From assembly GCA_001599975.1 (NCBI GenBank), contig BCIO01000004.1, positions 189,828 to 253,827 on the forward strand: a stretch of 64,000 bases of DNA, read 5' to 3'. The stretch is from Cystobasidiopsis lactophilus (Eukaryota > Basidiomycota > Agaricostilbomycetes > Agaricostilbales > Chionosphaeraceae). This document shows, one piece after another, positions 54,722 to 63,342 of this stretch. How positions within the stretch are numbered: the stretch's first letter is position 1; every line of letters starts with the position of its first letter. Both the position numbers and the translations under genes were made by a program. The notes under the pieces are model-generated. The model did no database searches, was not told where the DNA came from, and worked only from the letters and a program-made list of their open reading frames with translations.

Positions 54722-56471
54722 GCGCCCGAATTCGACTGCGAGGAGGAAGACGGAGCAACGCCGTTCGCGAAGTAAGAGGCAGAGATGGGTTGGGAGAAAG
54801 GCATAGACGGGCTGGTAGAGGATGACAAGGGCGAAAGAGGCGTGGTGCGGACCGGTGGCGAGCTCGCCGAGTCCTGCGCGACCTTTTCGCATGAGACTTG
54901 ATGGCACGGTGTACACAAAGAGCGATCACGCACCCTCCGCTTGGCATCCTGCTCCTCGTCAGTGCCATTCGACAAGGGCGCAGAGACGGCCATCGAGGTC
55001 GAGCTCATCGGCCCGACGAAGCTGGGCGCGGGGGCGAGGCCCAAGTCCGAATTGGCGATCTGCGGCGAGGCGACATGCCGGAGGAGACGGACGAGCGGGA
55101 GGTTTGAAAGTGCGCGCGTGGGTCCTTGGCCTGCTCCTTTTGTAGTAGGCCGAACTGGGCGGCGAGGAACTCTTGCTCGTCGTGGCTTTTGGTCACCGCC
55201 GGCTTGGCGTTGAGTGCCTGCGATGTGATCATCATGCTATCAGAATGCAATGTCACCGATTAAGGGAGAAACGTCGCTCGCCTTGTAGTCCATCGGGTCC
55301 TCGACCAGGTTGGCCGAAGTGCTCTCTAGGTCGATGAGCTTGTCATCCTCCTCTTTGGTGACGTCCGCGTGAATGGTAGACTCCTTCCGGTTCAACAGGG
55401 ACTGCCACCCCAGGCTGAAGCCGGCAGCGTCGAAGCCCTCCTTGAGAATGCGGATCTTGCCAAACGAGTCCCACCCAGCCGGGATGAGTATCGTCTCGCG
55501 GTCAACAGCGTTGGCTTTCGCGCTGAAAGGGAAAGACCTGAGGCTACTTGAGGCAGCGGTCGAGTCGGCGCCTTCCTGTGCGGACACTGCTGGCTGCTGG
55601 CCGCTGAAAGAGCCGGTGGAGGACGTAGGATTTTAGGCGTTGGGCTGTCTGAGTTTGTTGCCGCGAGGTGAAGAACAGTGCGGCGCCGTCTGCTCAGCTT
55701 AAGTGAGCATAATTCCAGCGAAATGCAAGCAAAAGCCCAGACGAACATTGGAGCAGATGGTGCGCAGGATCTGCTGCATAGTGTCGATCTGGTCGTCTGT
55801 GATGCCGCTGGCCTTCTCCAGCTCGTCTATTGTGTCCGACTATGTGATGAAGTGAGCGACATGAAACCAAAGACGAAGATTTGAGGGAGACCGCAACACA
55901 CCTTTGTGCAAACAACAGCTATTGGCAAGCCCAAGTTGGCGGTGAGCGTGCCCTGGGCGAGCGGCATGGACTCCAGTTCGGCCATATCTCTCGTCGCCAC
56001 ATTTGACGGCGTCGCCAGTGTGCCATCGTCTTTGAGCACCGGCTCGGCATAGGTCTTGACGAATAGCTGGATCCGGTCCCTCGCCACCTGCAGCAAGTAG
56101 TCCCCTCTGCCTCCACCGTCGTGTAGCCCACCACCCTGTGACCGTTCGATGCTGTCTATGCGCTTGTGCAGGAGCGTGAACCAGTTGGCCAGCTGGGAGA
56201 CAAAAGTCCACGGCCGCTCCCAGTCGAGCAGGATGAGGACGAGCGAATCAGCCAAGCTGGACGGCGTGAGAGCCAGGTCTAGTAGATGTGATGTAGGCGG
56301 TGCGGAGGAGGCCATTTGGTAGACGCCAACGCGGGCAAGCAAGTCTGTTGAGTGCACCCAAACATCAAACACTGGCGCAGGAGCATGAGCAGTGGAGCAT
56401 CCAAAGCACCTTCGTCGGCCGCATCCTTGACGTTCGCGTAGTCGTAGGTCAAACCCAGGTCTGAGTGGCTC
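54711..56471 (-). pseudogene. Inverted partial copy of the DLIC gene
   Basis: Matches 22909-24663 of the intact DLIC gene in opposite orientation, about 94% identical over a 370 bp sample by hand count, introns included. It begins inside exon 1 at GHSDLGL and stops exactly at QQNE, the last codon before the GC-AG intron. It therefore lacks the start, the P-loop (GEPSAGKST) and the adaptor-binding helix (VLANFFQSLLS). Retained parts: VFDVWVHSTDLLARVGVYQM, LLDLALTPSSLADSLVLILL, GLPIAVVCTK, IPAGWDSFGKIRILKEGF. The sampled exon is open in frame and has almost only synonymous differences (about 19 of 21). No replacement start was found. It could be silent, a transcribed relic, or a source of antisense or double-stranded RNA. 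Confidence 0.85.
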
Positions 56472-56511
56472 GTCGTAAAAGGCCCAGAAGCGGTAGGTTT
56501 CAAGCTGAGCT

Positions 56512-56559
56512 GGTCAACAGCGGAAGAGGAGCAGGCTGCTCTCGTGCCTTCAAGTGCTC
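56512..56559 (+). repeat. Direct repeat, right copy (about 48 bp)
   Basis: Second copy of the repeat at 53694-53740, lying about 40 bp beyond the upstream end of the DLIC copy. Confidence 0.6.
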
Positions 56560-57161
56560 TTGGCCTCTGACTTGTGCTGTGGTTTTGACTTAATGCTCGA
56601 TGGCTTCAGTTGATGCACAGCGCCCCGACCGCAAGCTGCTCCCGTTGCTTCCCTTCGGTTTGGCCGCAGCGAATTGGTGGCGAGCGAGAATCTCTCGAAG
56701 TTTGGTCTGCTCTCGAAGTGTTTGCCCATCTATGCTGCCCACTACTGCAGCTGATAGCATCGAGCATTGAACCTGCTTCAGTACCGAAGAGTGAGTAGGT
56801 CAGCTGGTCCGTGTTCGCGCTTCGAATGGCTTGCTTTCCTTCCCTTCCTTGGCCCTTCGCTCTCTCTGTCCCTCATTCACTTGGATTGCATTAAGTCCAA
56901 CCATCAATTTCCCCGTGCTTGTGGAAACAAGGCAGTCGTTCCACTCCAATGGCAGCTTTCGAGGCCTTAGGTCGGGTGACCTTGCTGTTTCAAAGGTCGG
57001 CGAGAGCAATACTGCTTCTCTTGCTTTGCTACAGCTACCATCTCCCTACCGGCTACTTCAGATATCCTATTTTTGCTGAAGACTACCTCACCGCTCGCCA
57101 GGATCTGCTTTCTGTCTACTTCCTATCCACTGTTTGCCACCGCTTGCCTTGACAAATACCG
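56560..57161. other. Upstream region of GNAT-fold paralogue E
   Basis: About 600 bp with frames of 60-80 codons and no motif. The last 150 bp are pyrimidine-rich, consistent with a 5' leader. Confidence 0.4.
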
Positions 57162-58143
57162 ATGGCGCGGAATCAGCCCAAGATTGCTCCTGACCCCTCC
57201 ACTCCACCAATTCGATTGCAAGAATGGCACCACATGCAAATGGACGAAGACATGTTCAAAGATTCAACGCTCTTCAAGCAAGCTGTCACCCTGATAGCGC
57301 AAGAGCGCTGGATCAACGAAATTGGCTTCTCCGCTTATTGCAAAGCCAGCGCTGACCATAACAACAGTCATCCCTTGCCACGGGATGTCGCCAAAGCTCA
57401 AGCCCGCAAGACACTCCTGAAAGCCCGCAACGATGACACATTCCTTCTCTTCGTCGCTGTACAAGAGACGGCCATCTTCGGGCTTATTGTAGTGGGTGTT
57501 GCTACAGCTCAGCGGCGTAACCGGGAGTGTTGGAACGACGCTAGCCTCGCTGCTCGCATCGAGGAAAAGGATCCCAACGTCAAAGCTTGGGAAGCGCAAG
57601 CACACGAGGCGTTCAAAATGTGGTCAGCGTCTGGTAAAGGGCCACTATATGGTACGGATTGCCTTCTAGCCTCCGCTGGGAATTCCAAGCCTCACAAAAT
57701 TGTCGCGTTTAGGTGTCGAACTGCATGCCACTTCTCGCCGAATGTCTGTTGTGACTGCCCTCATCACTGGGATCTTCGACGTCTGCGTACGCAGCAAGTA
57801 TGAAACGAAGCAGTCCGCCTGCTGCATATCCATCAATGACGACAAGAGGAAGGTTAAAGCTTGCTGCAGCATCGGTTCTGGGGACGTCAAAACAGTTTCC
57901 AGTGGCAACCCGAAGGAAACCATGTCGATCGTCTACTTTAAGCGAGATACGATTCGGGATGTGGTGAACCATCTTGCCGCACAGGCGAAAGAGCATCGCC
58001 AGCAAGTGCAGGACCATCGCGAAGATGCAGCTGCCGTTCACCGAGACCTTAAGGCGCTGGATATGCACAGAAAGAAGTGGATGCACGTTGGCGAAGACAA
58101 CTTGGAGGCGTGCATGCAGGCGTTTTCTGGCTGGGCAGCTTGA
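57162..58143 (+). CDS. GNAT-fold paralogue E (probable pseudo-acetyltransferase)
   Basis: Starts MARNQPKIAPDPSTPPIRLQ, followed by the signature as EWHHMQMDEDMFKDSTLFKQ with AVTLIAQERW. FLLFVAVQETAIFGLIVVGV corresponds to the beta strands before motif A. A 61 bp intron (57652-57712, GTACGG to TTTAG) joins GPLYG to VELHATSRRMSVVTALITGI; without it the frame is lost. The acetyl-CoA loop position reads SRRMSVV, without the glycines. CCISINDDKRKVKACC and a tail with IRDVVNHLAAQAKEHRQQVQ (coiled coil) follow, ending AFSGWAA. Aligns best with paralogue C downstream of LYG. About 306 residues. Function unknown; acetyl-CoA binding is doubtful. Confidence 0.68.
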
Positions 58144-58269
58144 TGATTGTCAGATTATGCATTGTTGCAACAAGAACGCCCTTTGTTTTTCTCTCGCAGA
58201 ATGAAAAGTTTGTACTACTTGCGTCAGTTTCGACAGAGACTGCTTCAAGTTTGAACGTGGTCACTACCT

Positions 58270-59334
58270 CTAAGCATACGGATTCGACAAAGCCCGCTCC
58301 ACCGCCCTCGCGGTTGCCTCATCCAAGTCCTCCTTCGGCAGGCCCAACAGTTCATTGTGAGACCCAAGCCGCTTCTCGTAGTTGCCCAAGTCGTCCTGGT
58401 AAAACACGCGCGAGTACATGGCTTTGGCCATCTCGTTGCGGTCCCGGCCCGCCTTCAACTTTTCGGTAGCTGTGGTGAAGCGGTCAATAGAGGGCTCGTA
58501 GTCGATCTTCCAGTCGGCGGCTTTGGTGTCGGTGACGCGCAAGAGGGAGCCGAACATGTCCTTCTGGCTCAAAGTGAAACTTGAGATGCGGACCTGCTGG
58601 TTCTTGAAGTCGTCGAGGCAGGGTTTCCCGTCGTCGGTCGATCGCTGAGGAAGAGAGAGAAGGGAGGCCACGGCGCAGCCGACTTGCGACCAGGTCGAGG
58701 TGTTGGTGAGGGTCTTGCCGTCGTCGAAGAAGGTGACTTGCCGATTCGGAATGTCGAAGCCATAAGCCAAGGGGATCCCGAGAGACCACTCATACAACAT
58801 GCCAGTGGTCATGCTGATGAAGCTGCTCTTGCCAATCTTGCTGTGCCGACAAAGTCAACAAATAGGCCTGCTCGCGGCGAAAGGCAAGACTCACGCAATC
58901 TCGTCTCTGGCTGCAGCAATCTTGCCGAAGAGAGGAACGTCTCTTCTCAATCCCGCATCAAAGCTATCGGGACACCACTCGTTGTTGAAGATGTATTCGA
59001 CGTTGGCGTCGGCCGCCGCTTGAAACAGGAGGGACTGCGTGTTGGGCGCGGCCATGACGTTCATGGTGACGATGAGCGCTTGTTGGCCTTTGAGAGCCTC
59101 GACAAGCGTCTCGGGCTTGCTGTAATCGACTTTTGCCACCTTGACGCCTTCGGGCAACTGGTTGGCGCTGTCGATCCGAGAGATAGCAGTCACCGTCTGG
59201 CCTGGGCATGAGATACGAAGTGAAGCACATTAAATAGAGCATTTTACATGACGGCCAGTCTTCAAGAGCGCTTTGGCCAGGTAGGATCCACTTCGGCCAC
59301 CGGCACCGACGATGGCAACATTTCGAACAGACAT
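58270..59334 (-). CDS. NmrA-like NAD(P)-binding protein
   Basis: Starts MSVRNVAIVGAGGRSGSYLA, with the Rossmann motif GAGGRSG near residue 10. The first intron is at about 59208-59255; then TAISRIDSANQLPEGVKVAK, DYSKPETLVEALKGQQALIV, NTQSLLFQAAADANVEYIFN and NEWCPDSFDAGL follow. After a second intron the substrate domain has SFISMTTGMLYEWSLGIPLA, RQVTFFDDGKTLTNTSTWSQ and FTLSQKDMFGSLLRVTDTKA. The end is AVERALSNPYA. The short-chain Tyr-x-x-x-Lys catalytic pair is not present, so it may be a redox sensor or an isoflavone-reductase-like enzyme. Three exons. It is convergent with GNAT-fold paralogue E, 126 bp apart. Confidence 0.85.
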
Positions 59335-60033
59335 GGTTTGGAGCGGCAGCCAAACAATTGAGTTGAAAGTTGACGGAGAAGTCAAGGCACTAGATCAAGC
59401 TATTGTAGTGGCACTCAATGGTTTGGGGATCGGGCGACTCGTCACCTTTGCGGCAAGCCTGCCGAAGTCGGTGTCGGTCGTCAAAACCTGACCGAGTCGT
59501 CAAAACCTGACCGAGCCCGCGTCGTTGCGTGGGCATCATATTTCAAGCGCGGATGAAAGAGCCAGGCCGTGAGCAAGGAGACGTTTGGGCAGGGCCAACG
59601 TCGTCGGCGACGATCTTCAGGGCAAAAGTCCATGAAGAAACACGACTTTTGACTTGGATCAGGTGGCAAATCAGCAGCTTCGGCCAGGCTGAACATAGGT
59701 GGCAGGGAAGAGGTAGCTGCATCGTCACATCTAGCGCTGCGTATAAAGTATCAGAGGCAAAGCATCCAGATCAAGGTCGACGTCTGCGGACAAGATCGCG
59801 AAATTGTCCGCAAGGCAGCTCAAAGTGGCGAGCCTCGAGGGTTGTGGGCTGGCTTGCTAGTTCAAAAGCATTTCAAACGAGTTCTTGTGGTGTTCTTGGT
59901 GTAGGAAAAGGGCAGGGGAAAGCAACTAAAGAAAAAAATGCGAGGGGGGTGGAAAGCCGTCTCCGTCTTTTGTTATCCAAACTCTTGCTGTAGTGTCGTC
60001 GATTCGTAGGTACTTTTTGGTAGGTGTTTGGGT
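59335..60033. other. Intergenic stretch, no gene recognised
   Basis: About 0.7 kb between the NmrA-like start and the RanBP1 stop. It holds a 19 bp tandem duplication at 59479-59516 and a short AT-rich, A-run segment near 59920-59940. Confidence 0.4.
59479..59516. repeat. Two-copy 19 bp tandem duplication
   Basis: CGTCAAAACCTGACCGAGT is followed directly by a second copy (differing at the last base). It lies about 150 bp upstream of the NmrA-like ATG and could duplicate a promoter element. Confidence 0.85.
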
Positions 60034-61309
60034 CTAGTACGAAGGTGGCTAATGACATCGCGGTCAGATGGGGCCGGGAGTGGGTGGCAGACGAGAAACT
60101 CACGGCCTCCTCGTCAGCAGCGGCGGGCTTGCCGTCCGCCTCTTCCTTGGCCAACTTTGCCTTTTCCTCCTCGGCGGTCAAAGGCGCCTCCTCCTTCGCT
60201 TCGCCAGCGGAAGACGAAGCCTCAGCGGCGGGCGGGGCGTCATAAGTAGGTGGCTCCGCCGCAGCTGGCTTCTCCTCAGCAGCGGCGGCGGGTGCAGCGT
60301 CTTCCTCCTTCTTCTCTTCGGGCTCGGCGGCAGGGGCAGCGGGGGCGCCGTCGGTGGCGGGCTTGGAGGCGGTCAAAGCCTGGGCGGCCTCGAACTTGTC
60401 TTTGAAGATGCCGGCGTTCTCAGAGTTGGCGAAGCGCACGGCCAACGTCTCCGCCGACGGCTCGCCGTCCGACACGTCCGCCAGCACGCTGTTCATTTCG
60501 GTTCACATATTAAGCACAAGCCTCGACAGAGCTTGAGTGGTGGCCCTGAACGAACCTCCACACCCAAGAGCGGTCGCTGCCAATGTTGGGGGCCAGCTTC
60601 ATGTCGCTGGTGACTGTTCGTTGGGCCTGGATGCATCAGACTGGGGCCTGATAGTGTGAGGGCCACAGCCACGAACCGTAGTGGTTGGCGCAGATCTTGT
60701 GGGTCTGTAGGGGATATCGCAAGTAAGAGACAGCTTCTCGTAAAAGTGCAAACGTCAACCGTACCTTGTCTCTGCGCATGATCAACCTGACCTTGCCAGT
60801 CTCCTTGTGTTCTGCGTGCGCTCACACGCTGATGAGCCACAGCAAGCAAAAAGCGGGCTACGGCAAGGGAGGTCAGCACGCACTGAGCAGCTTCAAGTCG
60901 CCCACGCCGCGCTCCTTCCACTCGTTGCCGACCCTGTCGAATCTAAACAGCTTGGCTCGCCTGTGACGCCAGGGCAGAAATTGAAGCTGTCAGCCAGAAG
61001 ACGACGGCTTCGGAAGGTTCGCGAGCGCACATTTTGAACAGCTCCTCCTCGTCCTCCTCGCCCGTCTTGACATCCACTCGATCTTGCTCGCTGTGCAGCC
61101 ACAAAGAGTCTCTAAGCCTAGGAACAGGCTGTGAGGGCAGAGGGCGACGCACGTCAACAGGTGAACAGGAGTGAAATGGGGCTCTTCGACTGGTGCGCCG
61201 AAATCTGTCGCTCGACCCCGGTGTGAGTCCTGCGCCACGGCGAGCTGCTGGCCACGCAGAGCAGCGCGAGGAGCAACGCACCAGCAGAGGCAGGTTCTTC
61301 GGAAGCCAT
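60034..61309 (-). CDS. YRB1: Ran-binding protein 1 (Yrb1/RanBP1)
   Basis: Cofactor that releases Ran-GTP from transport receptors. Exon 1 is MASEEPASAG; DFGAPVEEPHFTPVHLLT and EQDRVDVKTGEEDEEELFKM follow after splicing, then AKLFRFDRVGNEWKERGVGD, RLIMRRDKTHKICANHY, VTSDMKLAPNIGSDRSWVW and DGEPSAETLAVRFANSENAG: the complete Ran-binding domain, including the EEDEEELFKMRAKL start. A long Ala/Glu/Pro-rich tail follows (EEKKEEDAAPAAAAEE, LTAEEEKAKLAKEEADG). The last intron (about 60046-60105) gives the end EEAPPSY at 60034; the unspliced frame would be much longer and unlike the family. About eight introns. The tail is longer than in yeast Yrb1. Confidence 0.9.
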
Positions 61310-61379
61310 TTTTGTGCAATGAACGACTTCGCTGTCCCTCTCCAGCCCTCCAAGTTTGAAGCTGGAGAGGGCCACGCGT

Positions 61380-61520
61380 CAGCTAATCTCGCCGGAGCAG
61401 CTCTTGGTCTGCGTTGGCCACTCTTTCATGACTTTGATGATGTTCTGAATGCTATGCGAGCCTGCCTGGGGCTCCGTGTCCTCTCGCTGACCCATTTGGG
61501 CTTTTGGCATCTGACGCCAC
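61380..61520 (+). pseudogene. Possible F-box/leucine-rich-repeat relic
   Basis: A frame reads LRWPLFHDFDDVLNAM then RACLGLRVLSLTHLGFW, like the leucine-rich part of fungal F-box proteins (L..L..L.L..L). No F-box or flanking exons were found. Short resemblance only. Confidence 0.25.
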
Positions 61521-62467
61521 CGTGCTCAAACGCAGACGCTTGCTCTCGGGCGCCGACCGACCCCCACATACCCTGTCGCTGGACGTCTGCATGCCTTCTT
61601 ACTTATGTCTAGTTGCTTTGCGTGCTCGCCGACCTGCCGAAATATGGGCGGTAGGCTAGGATTGCCATCAACCTCGCCGGGCGGCCTCTCGTCGGGCGAA
61701 GGTGCGTTTCCTTATCATCGGATTGCACTTTAATGACCCAACAGGTTTGCAGCACTGTTACTTAGTAGCTAAGCTGTTTTGGACCCGGGCGACCTTGCCT
61801 GGAGAACGGTGGATGCGGATGGGGATCGTTGTCTGCTAGGGCCAAGGATAGGCGTTTCAATCTCTTCCGGACCTGTTACCTCCGGCGAACGCAAAGGAGG
61901 ACCTTCTTCCTCTTCGTTCCCTTCGGAGATACTGGGCTGTCAAAACGGCAATGTTCGTCGGCTCAAACTCTTGTCAAGCAGGAGTAGGCTGCAACGTACA
62001 CCATGACGAATTCGCTCGCCGCCTTTGAAGTACCGAGCGACAATCCTGTGAGTACTGAACCTGAGGGCCCCGTAAATGGTGCAGTATTGGTCATCGGCGT
62101 GGGCCGCAAGGAAGCGCGTGATGATTTTTGCCACTTTGGCACGGCGAGCGCTCTCTGATATTTTGAAGTAGTGATGATTCGGATGGAACCACCTGTGTCT
62201 GCACTTTAGCAAAGACCGCCTACGTGGGCAAGGAAGGTGGACACGGACTCTGCGATATAAAGAACACCAACGAGAAGCTCGCGCTTGAAACTTTCATCAT
62301 CTCCAAAATCCCCCAACCGAACGTCTGGGAGACCAGGATCGCGATGAACGGAAATGCCCAACCAGAATGGAAGTGCGGTGTGCGGGGGACGGAGGATATC
62401 TGGTTGGCGGCGGCGTCGTGATTGGCCAGTGGCAGAAGGCTCAAGTGGCTCTTGGCCCTGCGCTGGA

Positions 62468-63151
62468 TCATGGCTCTGGTTTCCAAGTAGGCTCATGATT
62501 GTTCAGGGAAGAGAAGCAAGTTACGTTGGACCATTTCGTAGGCACAGACAAAGAGTGGAAACATCGACGGCCTCGATACACAGGGCACAGACTATTGGTA
62601 CAAATAACCTCATGCTGCTGAGACAACAAGAAGGCTGATGCATCCATACGATCAAGCCTCACTTCCACCATGGCCGCTCGGTTTCCTCTATATCGGGGTC
62701 TTCGATTGGCGAAAAGTCGCGGGAATTTGCCCCCCGGGGTCGAGAGCTTCGAACCGAGAGCAAGGCTCGCGAGACGACGTCCGCAACAGATCAGTTGGCC
62801 GAGTAGCGACCTAGACTCAAGCACAACAAAGCAGACCATATCACTGTGAGACGGCGGACCGCTGACTATACCCTCCTGCTTGCCATCGTTTCGTTTATTC
62901 ACCCAACTGAGTCCATGTAGATCACAAAAGTACGGTAAAGGGAAGAGCACTGCTTGGTGGCTAAGGACGAGTCGAAGCGAGCAATGTGCGAGCACTGCGA
63001 GCCAGCTGAGCCAGCTGGTTAAGTAACAGTGCCGTTGCAGCAGGCGATGGTGAACTAAGCCTCCCAGTCTTCGACATTGGGTCACAAACAAGATCCAAGC
63101 AAGGCATGGGGCAGGCAAGGAGGCAAGCCAGAAGTCATGGTCCCTCTCCAA
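62468..63151 (-). CDS. Orphan open frame of 227 codons, doubtful
   Basis: Starts MERDHDFWLASLPAPCLAWI; the first half is hydrophobic (LTSWLSWLAVLAHCSLRLVL), which could form one or two membrane helices. The second half is Arg/Ser/Cys-rich without pattern. No family motif, no splice support and no homology cue. It is listed because it is the longest open frame in an otherwise empty 2 kb, but it may be chance. Confidence 0.2.
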   Translation of the reverse strand: MERDHDFWLASLPAPCLAWILFVTQCRRLGGLVHHRLLQRHCYLTSWLSWLAVLAHCSLRLVLSHQAVLFPLPYFCDLHGLSWVNKRNDGKQEGIVSGPPSHSDMVCFVVLESRSLLGQLICCGRRLASLALGSKLSTPGGKFPRLFANRRPRYRGNRAAMVEVRLDRMDASAFLLSQQHEVICTNSLCPVYRGRRCFHSLSVPTKWSNVTCFSSLNNHEPTWKPEP

Positions 63152-63342
63152 GCAGAGCGGCGTCTCGTGAAATGCAAGTCTGTGCTGGGCCAGCCGACCT
63201 GGGATTGACGCTTTGCTCTGTTTGCTGCTTCGAGGATTTATTCAGACCAAACCAGGCTGGACCAGGCCATTCGCAGCTCGCATCCGCAGAAGTCAAGGGC
63301 CACCAGGAAGCGGCCGACTAAAATTTGTTTGGAGCGCCAACA

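Larger units (their letters stand above)
61310..63342. other. Gene-poor stretch
   Basis: Two kilobases with no convincing gene. It contains a leucine-rich relic at 61380-61520, frames of about 90-95 codons on the minus strand at 61940-62500 with no recognised motif, and the 227-codon orphan frame below. This is the longest gap in the window. Confidence 0.4.

Noticed and set aside
54414-55256. Separate short genes suggested by frames on both strands within the DLIC copy
   Set aside because: Each is explained as an exon, intron or shadow of the inverted DLIC segment or as the end of the orphan gene.
61940-62212. Minus-strand frame resembling a helix-turn-helix (RFSTHRIVARYF)
   Set aside because: Single short resemblance with no supporting exons or domain context.
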